64,000 nt of DNA from Solicoccozyma terricola (lineage: Eukaryota; Basidiomycota; Tremellomycetes; Filobasidiales; Piskurozymaceae), in contig BCLD01000025.1 in NCBI GenBank assembly GCA_001600875.1, positions 1 through 64,000 of the forward strand, written 5' to 3'. Position 1 is the first letter of the stretch. Each line of letters starts with the position of its first letter. A program made the position numbers and the translations under genes. Under the pieces are notes generated by a model. It saw nothing but the letters and a program-made list of their open reading frames with translations, was not told where the DNA came from and made no database searches. Positions 1-10,700 of the stretch are shown piece after piece.

Positions 1-95
1 CTAACCCTAACCCTAACCCTAACCCTAACCCTAACCCTAACCCTAACCCTAACCCTAACCCTAACCCTAACCCTAACCCTAACCCTAACCCTAAC
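1..95. repeat. Telomere, (CCCTAA)n
   Basis: Nearly sixteen uninterrupted copies of the 6-bp unit CCCTAA occupy the first 95 bases, C-rich strand reading 5' to 3' from the end. This is the orientation expected at a left chromosome end. The repeat stops at base 95 and unique sequence begins at once, without a recognisable subtelomeric spacer. Confidence 0.97.
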
Positions 96-111
96 GGAAG
101 CTACTCAGTCA

Positions 112-2623
112 CTAGTATCTCAAATCGTTAGGTCGGTCGAGATGCTCAATTGCGTCTCTGACGATCCTCTTGTGTTCGAGGTCGTACGTGAAGCCATAGA
201 TCGGACCAGTGAGACCCTGCTTATCGTCATCGACACCCATGTCTGCGATGCATGGCAATTGGTCATCAGCTAGTGTCTAGGCTACCACGAGTTTCTCTTC
301 TCACCCGCACAGAGTCTCGAGCAGTAGTCGATCCAACACGACCCCAACCATACTCCAAGGGGCCCGTGGCTTGGCCCAAAAAGCCGACGTGACCACACAG
401 ATTGAGACGAAACCTCACGACGAGCCGTGTCCTCGTTGGGGAGGGCAGGCAGGGTACCTAGTAAGTAGTCGGCAATCCTGAAGAAGTATTTGTTCAAAAA
501 ATTAACACCAGCCGTAACCGATCCGAAATTGTACCCACCAGTGAGCTTGCGTCACAAAGAGGACATGGTTGCTAACGGTCGAAGGAATGCCTGCGCAGAC
601 GGTCATAAGATTCCACTGCCACTTTGTTGGGTACGAACTCACCTGGGAAGACGATATCTCGGTGCTCTAGATGGCTCACAGGAACCATCAGGCGGTATAG
701 GCGATATGGACTTGTCTGCACTGTGTCCCTTTCCGCCAATCGGGCAGGGCGGTGGGTCGTGGCCCATTCAGGTGGCATTGTCCGCAATGTCTTGTAATTG
801 GCTAGCAAAGTCCTTAGAGTCTCCTTATCCAGCCACTCATAGGACTGTTCTCTAGGCGAGGGGTTCTCTTCGGAATACGATATCGGAAGCCCAAAATCCT
901 CGAGCTGTTGGTCATTGAAGAAAGGGTAACGACCGGTCTGCCACCCCGTTCCGCAGATGACGCCTTCAGCTGATATCTCATGCTTGCCGTCGATCTGAAT
1001 GGCAAAGCCGTCGAAATCGGCCGTCTGCAGCTTGGACATGTTCGTGACGGCGCCCTTGACTACCTTGATTTTGCCTTCCTTGATGAGAGTGATCAGGCTG
1101 CGAACGGAGGTTGATTGTAAGCGGGCTTGGGTTTCATCATGATAAAGAGCAATCTCACTTGAAGGGTCCCGGAAACAACCTATCGGATTCTCGGATCTGA
1201 TTAGCGCTCGGAATGCCAGCTTGTCCACTCCACCTACTGCGAGAATGACCACATCAATGGTACAATGGGCTGCATCCCAGCCAGTTTGGGATTCCCCCAC
1301 TCGTTCCATTTTCCAAAGACTCTCTTCACCTCGTCCTGGTACTTCTGGTGCAACCATCCACCGATTGTAGTGCAGTGTAGTAGCCAGCGGATCCAGCTGG
1401 CCAGCCACCCTCCGCTCGCCCCCGCTCCCGTGATAGGATCGGAGTAATATGGAAGCATGCACTGCATGCCTCGACTTGCGGTGACCATGTTTGGATCCCC
1501 TAGCGTTCCATCACGATTCTTGACAAACGGGGGAGCGAGGTAGGAAGGGTTCTTTAGGACTAGTGTGACGGGATGGCCATCCTGTATAGTTATCATAAGC
1601 AATCTTCTTCCCTGTCACTGGTGACAGCTCAACTCACCAAGGCCAGCCTCTCTGCGGCATCCAATGCACTCTTCGAAGCGCCGATTACTACCATTTCCCT
1701 TCGCTTGGCCCTGATGGCTTGCTGAACACCTTCGTCAGCCAGGCCGCTGGTATGCACGACGAAGGGTGCCTCATGCGATGTGATGGCTCCCCGGTACTTT
1801 ACGGCGAACGGCTGGATGCAGAGCGGGACGGCCGGTGTCGAATACAGGCCCACGGCGACCACCAATTTATCAAAGTCCTCATACAGGACCGGCGAGTCAT
1901 CCGGAGCATCCATGGACCGGATAGATAGGGTCCATTGGCCGGATTTCGGGCGCGAAACGTTCACTAGTTTGGTCCGGTAGTGAATCTCCGCACCGAGGTT
2001 GATGAGCTGCCTTGCGATGCTTTCCATGACGATGGTCATGCCTTCACCGGTGACTCGGTGGCCTCCTGCGTAGTTGAAATCCGCTTGAGTCAGCTTGGCA
2101 ACAGACAACTCAGGGTCATGGCGAGATACCTGATACGGTAACCTCCTCGGGCGATGTTTTGAACATCTTGAACATCTCCCCGTCATCTAGAACGAAGCGA
2201 TTGTTTAGCTAGCTTCGGTCTGATTCTGAAGTGCGCCGCTCACCGTCCAGCATCATCTGCTTCCAAGAGTTATTCGTCACCAATCCGGGATAGACGCTAT
2301 GTGCCTGAATGTCATTTGCAAGTCGCAGACCCCCCATCTAACCAGCACCCACCTGTCTTTTGACCTGTGCACGTCAAAAAGGATGATTCAAATGAGTCGG
2401 AACAGCCTCCTTCAGTCAGTTGCTTGTGCGCACCAGGTGCCACCAGGTCCTGAATTCATATCAAACATTTTTACCCGCACATCCACATCCAGCCGCTGAG
2501 CGGTCTTTAACAGGTGGTATGCAGTTGCCAGGCCACCTAGGCCCGCGGTATCAGCGACGTAATTCATGAGGGATCGACCTACTCACTGGGTCCCGCACCA
2601 ATGATGGCGATATGCACCGTCAT
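112..2623 (-). CDS. Flavin-containing monooxygenase (FAD/NADPH), multi-exon
   Basis: Class B flavoprotein monooxygenase that would use FAD, NADPH and O2 to oxygenate a small substrate; the substrate is unknown. The N-terminus, split by an intron, reads MTVHIAIIGAGPS then GLGGLATAYHLLK, an FAD-binding Rossmann start, followed by FDMNSGPGGTW. Near 1640-1680 VVIGASKSALDAAERLA is the second (NADPH) Rossmann motif, and ICGTGW near 940-960 is a late FMO motif. The C-terminal exons read DIVFPG / IPSTVSNHVLFVTQAHW / IADYLLGTLPALPNED, as in fungal FMOs. The last exon, ending NDLRY-stop, closes at 112, 17 bp from the telomere. One oddity is that the frame seems to slip by a base near 1210-1235 without a usable intron, so the gene may be damaged or the sequence wrong there. 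Family assignment is firm; intactness is not. Confidence 0.82.
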
Positions 2624-3488
2624 TGTATTACGTGTAGGGATTGATGGATTCACCCGCGGTATGCAAAGATTGAGAGGGGATGCACCGAGCACACGATCTC
2701 TTATCCCTGTGGAGATATATATATATATTGCCACTGTCAGTCGTCCGGGGAACCCTTTGGCTATTGTAAGTCACGTGATGTGGCAAACGCAAACGCCGAG
2801 CGCTATCGGATAATAATTACAAGGAGCTTTGCAAATCCCGGGTCCACTCCGTTTGGATGGGAGGTGTTTGTAATCTGGTAGACATGTTTACCAATCTTTG
2901 TGGGTGGATCTAGGCCTGGGCGCCACTTGGTCACGTCAATTGTTGGGACGAGGGACGACAACGTACTTCTTACGGCCCCCTCTCTGTTGAATATAGACGC
3001 ATCCGGCCTTCCGGTCATAGAACAATCGGCAACAGGACTCAAGATGGAAGGAAGGTTGGAAGGATGAATGTGGTCAACACTATTGTTGACTTGGGCAGAA
3101 TGGTAACCGATTTCTCTATTGTTCTAAGGACGCTCCTGCATCTATATAGTCAGGGTAAGCGAGCTAGAGATTGTCGTTGTATTGAAATAGCACCAATATC
3201 CAATACTTCTCACCTGCCTACAACCTTTGTCGAACAAGACTCTCAGCTACGATTCCTTCCCTTCAATACCTCCGATTGAACACCCGTCGCGCTGCGTTCG
3301 CCCTTGTATTTTGCCTGCCTTAGGTAGTCCGATCCCAGGACCTGTCACACACATTTGTTGAAATAACAGTCCTGTCTTTTGGCTAGTAAGCGAAATGCCG
3401 CGCCCCTTGTCCCGATTGGGAGTGAGGGAATCCATCTGAGAATGGTGTTACCACCTGCCTTGCAAGTTGTTTATGCCTCGAGGACCTG
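2624..3488. other. Intergenic, no supported gene
   Basis: A TATA-like run (atatatatatat) at 2716-2727 lies about 95 bp upstream of the monooxygenase start and is a plausible core promoter for it. The rest holds only short open frames without recognisable protein character; a small one opens at 3064. Confidence 0.4.
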
Positions 3489-3859
3489 TCATGCGGTTTT
3501 ATGCAGGTACAGAGGTATGACATGGAACATACCTGTTCCAAGACACAAATACGTTCGGGGTTTCGGGTCACTTTCCCAAATCCACAGGCCTGCCATCCTC
3601 TGGCCGCCGGCACCCTGCACAAAGTGCCCGCGCAGATCCTGCAAGCTGAAATTGAGACTGTCCTGCCCGAAGACCCCGCCAATCACGTCGTAAAGCGCCT
3701 GTTGACGCAGAAACAACGGCCCCCGCAGCACAAACTCCATCGTCAAGTGGTTTGTTGTTGCCTTCCATTGCGGAGACGGGCAATTCGGAGATAGCGGAGC
3801 AAGTGGCGCAAAACACTGTCACTCCGGCTTCCATGACTCCTGTTGTTTTGAAGCCACCC
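3489..3859 (-). CDS. Hypothetical small ORFs, two overlapping frames
   Basis: Two overlapping minus-strand frames look more protein-like than their surroundings. One runs from an ATG at 3859 (MGGFKTTGVMEAG, with an FCATC pair of cysteines) to 3568. The other spans 3746-3489 and reads TMEFVLRGPLFLRQQALYD. No splice site was found that joins them, so a frameshifted remnant of a single gene is possible. No family was recognised. Confidence 0.2.
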
Positions 3860-4887
3860 ATCGTGAAACTGTCATTGCGTTAGTCACCTCCTGGCGGCAC
3901 CGAAACGAACGAGAAGCTCTCATCAGACAACTGGATTACGGACCGGAGATGGCCGAGCTCATCAAAGAAGTGGTGAGTCAGATAAAGTGTACGTTGGCGA
4001 AAAACCCCCATTCATCATCGAGTTCTTGTCCAAGAAAGCTCAAGAAGATACCGATAAGGTTCTGGGGTTGTTGGAATTGAAAGAGAGGTGGTTGTGGTCG
4101 ACTCTTTGAGAGCATGGAGAAAGGTAGAAAGAGAGATGTGTGTGGCACATTTTGGAGAAGCCGTTGAATTCCAACTTTCGGGGATTTCTGTTACATCTAA
4201 CCAGCCGAACTGGTCGGGGGGAAGGACTCATAGATACAGGCCTCTTCAACAAATCAGGTAGCCGCCTCATACCTCTCCGCCCATCACCACTTAATCACGC
4301 TTCCTCTGGCCGATAGTTTGGATGCTGTGAAGGGTGGAATTAATGATTGATTAGGGTTACTTTCCCATTTCGTCCTGTGGGAGGTGGAGAGTGATGATCG
4401 GTGGGCTAATATAAATATTTCTGGAATAACAGGTTAGCAGCACCATTGTTTATAACACCTGGGTTCAGATCCGGCGGTCTTAGTGGTGATCCGATCCAGG
4501 TCGGACACAGCTTCGAAAATCAGGCACGGAAATGTGGCGCAATCTTCCCCATGTCGCGCCCTGGTTAGCCGATCAGCTGCCATGGACCCTGGTGTGTCGG
4601 TCGACTGAATTGTGGCTTCTACTTTGCAGGAAACCTGTTGGAAGCCGTATGGCAGTTGTTTGCCGTTCATTGTTGAATGGCGACTCTGAGTGGCAAATTT
4701 CCTAGAACATTGTGAAGATTGCTCAGGGTTCTGATGGTGAATTCTCCAGAAATGACCTAGAAGGTTCACTCCCTCCAGCTCAAGTACATATAGCAGACAG
4801 CTGTAGACTAGACAGCACCACTCTATAGACTCCAGCATTCTTTCTAACATTCATAAACTACCTAGTCTGTCTGTCATTCTTTGCAGA
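3860..4887. other. Intergenic, no supported gene
   Basis: Short open frames only. A TATA-like acatatag near 4786 and a pyrimidine-rich leader with a ctttgcag acceptor-like end at 4879-4887 precede the small ORF that follows. Confidence 0.35.
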
Positions 4888-5127
4888 ATGTCTCTAGGCG
4901 CTGGCGGCGTAGACGACATCGAAGGATTTTACCCGAGTTTCCTGTCCAAAGGCGCTACCCACATCATCGTCACCGGCGATCGACCCATTTTAATATTTAT
5001 GAATCGCTTCTACGGTGTCCTCAAGATCCAAAAGGAATCCGGGCAGCAATGGGACCCAGCGACAGCCATGCTCGAGGCGAGGTTGCATATAAGGAATTGG
5101 AGCGAATACAGTGACGTCTCGGTCTGA
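4888..5127 (+). CDS. Hypothetical 79-residue protein
   Basis: An ATG-started frame of 79 codons, MSLGAGGVDDIEGF to SEYSDVSV-stop. It starts two bases after an acceptor-like ctttgcag, so the ATG could lie in a second exon. A TATA-like element sits about 100 bp upstream. The composition is ordinary for a soluble protein, with neither a signal peptide nor a membrane segment. No family was recognised. Confidence 0.3.
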   Translation: MSLGAGGVDDIEGFYPSFLSKGATHIIVTGDRPILIFMNRFYGVLKIQKESGQQWDPATAMLEARLHIRNWSEYSDVSV

Positions 5128-6017
5128 TGCGCTTATGTGCTGATTGGGAACGTAGCGAACCCACCTGTAGGATTCGGTGTCTGAATACTTAGTGAATTAG
5201 TATAGGTTTATGACAACGGGACAACGGGAGGAAGCAACTTGGTCGTCTACCGATCATCGGCATGAGAGAGATGGTATTGATTAGCCACATGTGTATTGAC
5301 TTTCGATGTTCGCAAAGGCTTTCGGGGCAAATCCTTCTGCTCTATCGTATCTGTCGAGGTGGGAAGAGAGTGACGCTCGTCTGGCACTCGGTGGGGAAGC
5401 ATGTCTTGACAAAACGGGACTCGAAAGTGGAATATTAATTCTAAGATATCATGGGACTGACTCGAACATGTGACTTGGTGTGGCAAGGGTACGACTGGCA
5501 GGCATCATGTTTGGAGATTTTAAAACCCTCGGAGAGGCCGGCCGAACGCACCATCCTTTGGGAAAGCTCTAACGTCCCGCGTGGTTCAACGAGTCTGGTA
5601 GCCGCCTGCGGAGAAGATGGGTGACTGAAGGCCAACACCTTTCCTTTCCCCCTCAACAAATGTATATAAACGTCGTGGATCGTGTACGTATGACGATATA
5701 ATGCTTACGGTGCGATCCACGACGAGTGACTTTGTGTCTTTTTCGTGCGCCAACGGGGTTCATGTTGGCTCTCTCCAGGAGAATTATTCCTATTACGCAA
5801 CCTTAAGTTGGCTTCCCGTCGTCGGAGTGACGAAAATAGCTATTCGAGATTCTTCCCCATGACGTATGGCAGTCTCCGTCAATCTCATCGCAGAGTTGCC
5901 CTTCTAGATCGGGAATCAGACTGAATACTGCCAAAGATTTTAATCTCCACGCTCACCAGATCTTTCAACCAATTCCCACCCGCACCAGATGTCTGAAGGA
6001 GCGGCATTTTCAAGCTC
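5128..6017. other. Intergenic, no supported gene
   Basis: No open frame with protein character was seen. The short frames overlap one another on both strands. Confidence 0.35.
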
Positions 6018-6048
6018 GGGTTAGGGGTTACGGGTTACGGGTTAGGGG
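6018..6048. repeat. Interstitial telomere-like repeat, degenerate
   Basis: About four imperfect GGGTTA-type units (GGGTTAGG, GGTTAC, GGGTTAC, GGGTTAGGGG). The G-rich strand lies on the + strand, opposite to the terminal telomere, which shows CCCTAA on the + strand. Confidence 0.75.
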
Positions 6049-6983
6049 ACAAGTGTGCCGGCTTACGCCACAGAGGAGTGAAGCGAGCCACTGCGTTACT
6101 CTTACCAACAAGATATTCTCCAGAGTTAAGCGAAGTTATTCAGACTATGCTCTACATTGATGTACCTACATTTTTTTGATTGATAAATCTGGGCAGCTTC
6201 CTTATGTCCCGTATCAGTGCAGCCATCAAAGATACCATCGATGGGCGATCTTTTCTTTTCACGGCCGATTATAGCGAGATGGCTTCAAACGAGCTGGGAC
6301 GTGAATTGTACTGATGAGTGAATGTCAAGGCCGTTCCCACAGCCAAGGTGCTTGAAACTGACCAAACCATTTGTTTGCTTTTTTGCTTCTTGCATCTCGA
6401 ATTCGCAGTGAAACACACCAATCTGGTGCCCAGCAGCAGATCATCGAGCAAGAAGAACAATTCAGGGTGCATGAAGAGAAACTCCGGGTAAGAGAACGTA
6501 TTGTCGAAGTGGAGAAGGTAGCGCTCAACGCACAGTTGAGAAAGTGCATAACAAGTGATAGTCGACACCCTTGTCTACAACATCCCTATTGAAGCAAGTG
6601 TACTGATACACAGGTTAGCTATGCGGGCATCACTCTCGCCATCTCTCGAAAGAGATGGCATAGGCTGTGCAAAGTCACCTTCACCTCAGACTGGCCAACA
6701 AGGGAACGGGAAAAAAAATGGGGTTGAGGTGTTTTAATTCGGTTGATCGTGTTCTATAGGCTTTAAGAGGAGACAATGCGATCGGGAGAGAGGTGGATTT
6801 CCACGAGTCCAAGGGGACATGTACGAAATGTCTTTTGAAAGCGCAGGAGCTTTTATGCTTTCCGTGCTGGTAATGGTAGCCGAAATTACCAGTGATTGCC
6901 TTGATGCCAACTATTAGGCCCCAAGCCTGACACTACCTGCCACTAGGGTGCTCAGTCAGGGATTTTGATGATCCTACCCAACC

Positions 6984-6984
<1 letters not shown>
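6049..6984. other. Intergenic with one coiled-coil-like open frame
   Basis: A plus-strand frame at 6371-6592 encodes a Glu/Arg/Gln-rich stretch (QQQIIEQEEQFRVHEEKLR) that would form a coiled coil, with possible ATG at 6371. No flanking exons could be tied to it, so it is left as a possible gene fragment. Confidence 0.3.

Positions 6985-7028
<44 letters not shown>
6985..7028. repeat. Homopolymer tract, 44 C
   Basis: Forty-four uninterrupted cytosines on the + strand. A pyrimidine-rich stretch follows and ends in an acceptor-like cttgtcttccag at about 7080-7091, resembling other long C runs here that lie just before 3' splice sites. Confidence 0.95.
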
Positions 7029-7029
<1 letters not shown>

Positions 7030-7603
7030 CCTCTTCTTCCCCCCTCCCCGAGCCGCGACACTCGACCCTGCTCCTCTGCTTGTCTTCCAGTCGAAGAAAC
7101 GACACATCTCTCTCTCCATATTGATCAACTTGAGACTGAACAAGGTCAGAGCGACCACGCACCTAATTCGTAGTCTCTCCTGATTTAATCGCTGTGATTC
7201 GAAAGTCTACTGGGGCATCCTTTCATGTAGCAGGGGTTAGTGGATGGATGGACGAGGGGTAGTTCAATCGCTTGAACCCTGAACATTGTCTTCTTCGCTG
7301 TTGAGGAATTGCATGGAGGAGCTGCCAAAGTGTCATGAGACCTAGTAAAGGAAGGATGAAGGATGTTGGATGACAGTTCATTATAGGTTTACCATAACCC
7401 CTACTGTGGGTGGGAACCATTGGTTTTTTTTTGGGTGCACGAAAAGACAGCCTAGCCTGTCTTTTGGCAAACAGCGAGCCGATGTTCACAGGCAGGACTT
7501 GCGACGGTTGTTTATCGAACCGAGTCTTTCCGCCGCACGCATGGCAACCAAGCCAACAGACAGACAGGTTGTCCTTTGATTCCTTTGCCCAGTACAGAGT
7601 CGA

Positions 7604-7650
7604 CACGTCATTCCACGTCATCACACGTCATTTCCTGAATGATGACACGT
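7604..7650. promoter_or_regulatory. Phased CACGTCA motif cluster
   Basis: CACGTCA occurs at 7604, 7614 and 7624, exactly 10 bp apart, with an inverted GATGACACGTGA-like copy at about 7640-7651. TGACGTG/CACGTCA is a core recognised by bZIP (CRE/ATF-type) factors. The cluster lies about 110-155 bp upstream of the presumed ABC transporter start at 7760. The regulatory role is inferred. Confidence 0.5.
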
Positions 7651-7759
7651 GATTAATAAGACGCGGTCGAGTGGACAACGGTCTCACCACCAACCACCAA
7701 CCACCAGCAGACCTAAACCACGAGATCACTCCGCCTTGCGCCAACGTCGTCAATTGGAG

Positions 7760-10700
7760 ATGGACGTCAACGGTGATGGATGCGAGGACGGAGGTTGGGG
7801 TTGGGCTTTGCAAGTGGTAAGCGTGCGGTCGTGCGCTGAACAACTCTCGCTCCGAATGTGATTCGCTGAAACTGGATGGGGAATGTAATTCATGCATGGC
7901 CTCACCGTTTCGTTTCCCTCTCAGCTCCCCCAACCAGTTCCTACGCCGTCCTACCCTTTCACCTCACATTCAATCTCCCTTTCATTCTCTACTTGACGCT
8001 CACCATTCCTTCATGGATTCCCATCATCTCTCGTTTTCAACCTCGGGACGTCCTTACGTCGTACTCGGTCCCGGTCCCAACTTGGCACAATGTCAAGGAC
8101 AGGGAGGACGTGGAGATGGGGGTGGAGAATGTTGGCGGTTGGGATGGCGAGTGGGTGGGGGTTCGTATTGGGGAGAAGGTTGAATGTGGCGATGGTCCTG
8201 AGAAGTCGGGGGTTAGGAGGAGGAAAGGCAGCGGCAGTGGACACGGACACCGCGCAGATCTTGAAAGAGGTGACGTTTGTGGTCGTGTTTGTGAGTCATG
8301 TCTAATTGTTAGATTGCCGCGTACCGACTTGCTAACGGTTTTTTAAACCATTGCATAGACCCTCCATTCCCTCTTCCCACCCCGCTTCCTTGTTCCATCC
8401 CTCAACACCGTCCTCTTCACTCTTCCTCTGCCGTTATATCCTCTAACCAACCTCCTCCAGATCTTCCACCGCGCACTCGTCGAGCAGGCACCGGTCTCAA
8501 CGTTGGGAGGGGAAACGCTCTATGTGTGGGCTGCGAGCTCCATCCTGAGTGGTGGGATGGCAGGGATGTTACTGGGGATGCACGTCGGAGAACAACCTCT
8601 CCCAGTGAATGATTACCCAGATCACAAGCCATGGAGACCACCAGGGACAATGGAACTCCAACCCGAAGCAGAAGATGCAGATGAAGGAGTCGAGAGAGGT
8701 CAAGAAGAACCACACCAACCATATCAACTGGAAGAAAGGCTGGGTATAGTGGTCCATGTCCAGAAGATTCGACGATAATCATGTGAATCACCTCTCCCTC
8801 TATCCACCCTCGTCAATCCGTTACTCACCTCGCCTCATTTTGATGTCGAGGACCAGGTCGGCATTCACCTATTTCTGGGTGACGGACCTCTTCCGTCTTG
8901 GGTTGGGGGACAAAACTTGGAATCGGATGATATATGGGCGTTACCGGAGGGTCTGAGGGCTCAACGACTGAGCGAGGCGTGGCAGGGGCTCAAGTGCGTT
9001 CCACTTTTCACTCCATGAACGATTTCCACTTCGTCCTTGGATGCGAAGGTGCTGACTTCGATCGTCCTCTGTCTTGACAGCCATCATCAGACCCTGTTTA
9101 AGAAGGTGCTCGCCCTCAATGCACATGGATTGATCATGATCGCGGTGTATTCGTGGCTTGCAACGGCGTGTCGCTACGTCGGCCCCCTACTGGTCAGTAG
9201 ATGCCACCGAATCGGGTGGAATCCAGTAGACTGATCGCATTTATTCGTGTCGGATTCCACAGCCTTCAGCGAATCCTGTGAGTCTGATCCCCCGTTTCTG
9301 CCTGCTAATGCCCGTATGGAGGTTAACCCGATCGTGCATACGTCAGTGATGGCTTCTCGGATCCGACACCAGCCAACCGAGCGGATGCGTACCTGTACGC
9401 ATTTGTCGCGCTCATAGCATCGATAGCTTCGGTAAGCGCCATTCCAGGTCCAGGTCCAATAACTCAATTCACCACCCCTTACCATATCTTTCCTAAACCC
9501 CCGTCGCAGGCACAATTCGAAGCACTCTACTCCTGGCACTCCCGTCGAGCGGCCACACGCTCGAGGTCGACACTCATTACCGAGATCTACAGGAAGGCGC
9601 TCACACGAAAGGACATGAGTGGGGTAGCATATGATATCGGGAAGGCGGACGATAAGGCCAAGAAGGGAAAGAGAGGCACGTCCGAAAAAGGAGGACCTGG
9701 CGGGAGCGTCCATCGGGAAGATCGTGCAAATGATGTCTGGAGGTGTGTCCCCGTTCTCGCGCGGCGACGTCGTCGATAATGACTTCACACCCCCCCCCCC
9801 CCCCCGACACCGCCAAGGTCTCCCAGCGGATGCTCGCCGCCTCTGTCTTCTTCTCTGCCCCCGCCGAAGTCGTCGTCGCCTCCATTTTCCTATGTCAGGT
9901 TCTTGGCTGGTCCGCCTTCACTGGCCTGCTGGCTATCTTGGTCGCAATGCCGATCAATAACTACCTGAGCAAGAAGGGGGTGAGTCTGACCAAGCAATTG
10001 GCGTTGTGTAGAGGTTAGTAGGAGCAAAGGTTGTATCCATTTCCCCTGCGCTGATGGCCGTTTGCCATCGGCAGATGACCGAATGAACATGATGAACGAG
10101 CTGCTACTTGGCATTCGTTCCGTCAAGGTGGGTGAAGCGGCCTTTGGCGCATGGCGAACTCTCTTGAACGCTGACCTTGCTAATTCAGCTATTCGGTTGG
10201 GAGCGACAATGGCAAGAGGTGGGTACGGGTCCTTCCAACGTGCAATACCTTCCCCTAATGATTTCCTTCCGGCAGCGAGTTCTGGATGCATATCGCGGCG
10301 AGATGAAGCAGTTGAAGAAGTGTGAGTGGCGCCGGGTGAAGCCCAGTATGTGGAAAGCTCACCCCGCACTCCCTTGCAGCACGTGCAAACTCGCTCTACT
10401 TCTCGCTCGTCTGGCAGCTCGCTCCAATCGCCATCAACCTGATCAGCTTCTCTAGCTTCGTCTACCTTGCAAAGTCTGACTTGACCGTCTCAAGAGCATT
10501 CACCGCTCTGGCACTCTTCAACATGCTTCGCGGTCCTCTTGGTGCGATACCAAACCAGCGGATCGCCTACCTTCAGGCCCATGTCTCACTCGAGCGAATC
10601 GAGACCTTCTTCAACGAGCCTGAAATACCTTCAGCTGTGGCATTTACACCGACGGCAACACAGGGCGAGGACAAGCACGTCGTTGGCGAGGCCAAACATA

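Noticed and set aside
6952..7183. Proline- or glycine-rich protein over the C44 tract
   Set aside because: Polyproline and polyglycine frames are simply translations of the homopolymer in several frames on both strands.
9601..9960. Separate small genes within 9.6-10.0 kb
   Set aside because: The frames are pieces of TMD1 of the ABC transporter relic, separated by its frame breaks.
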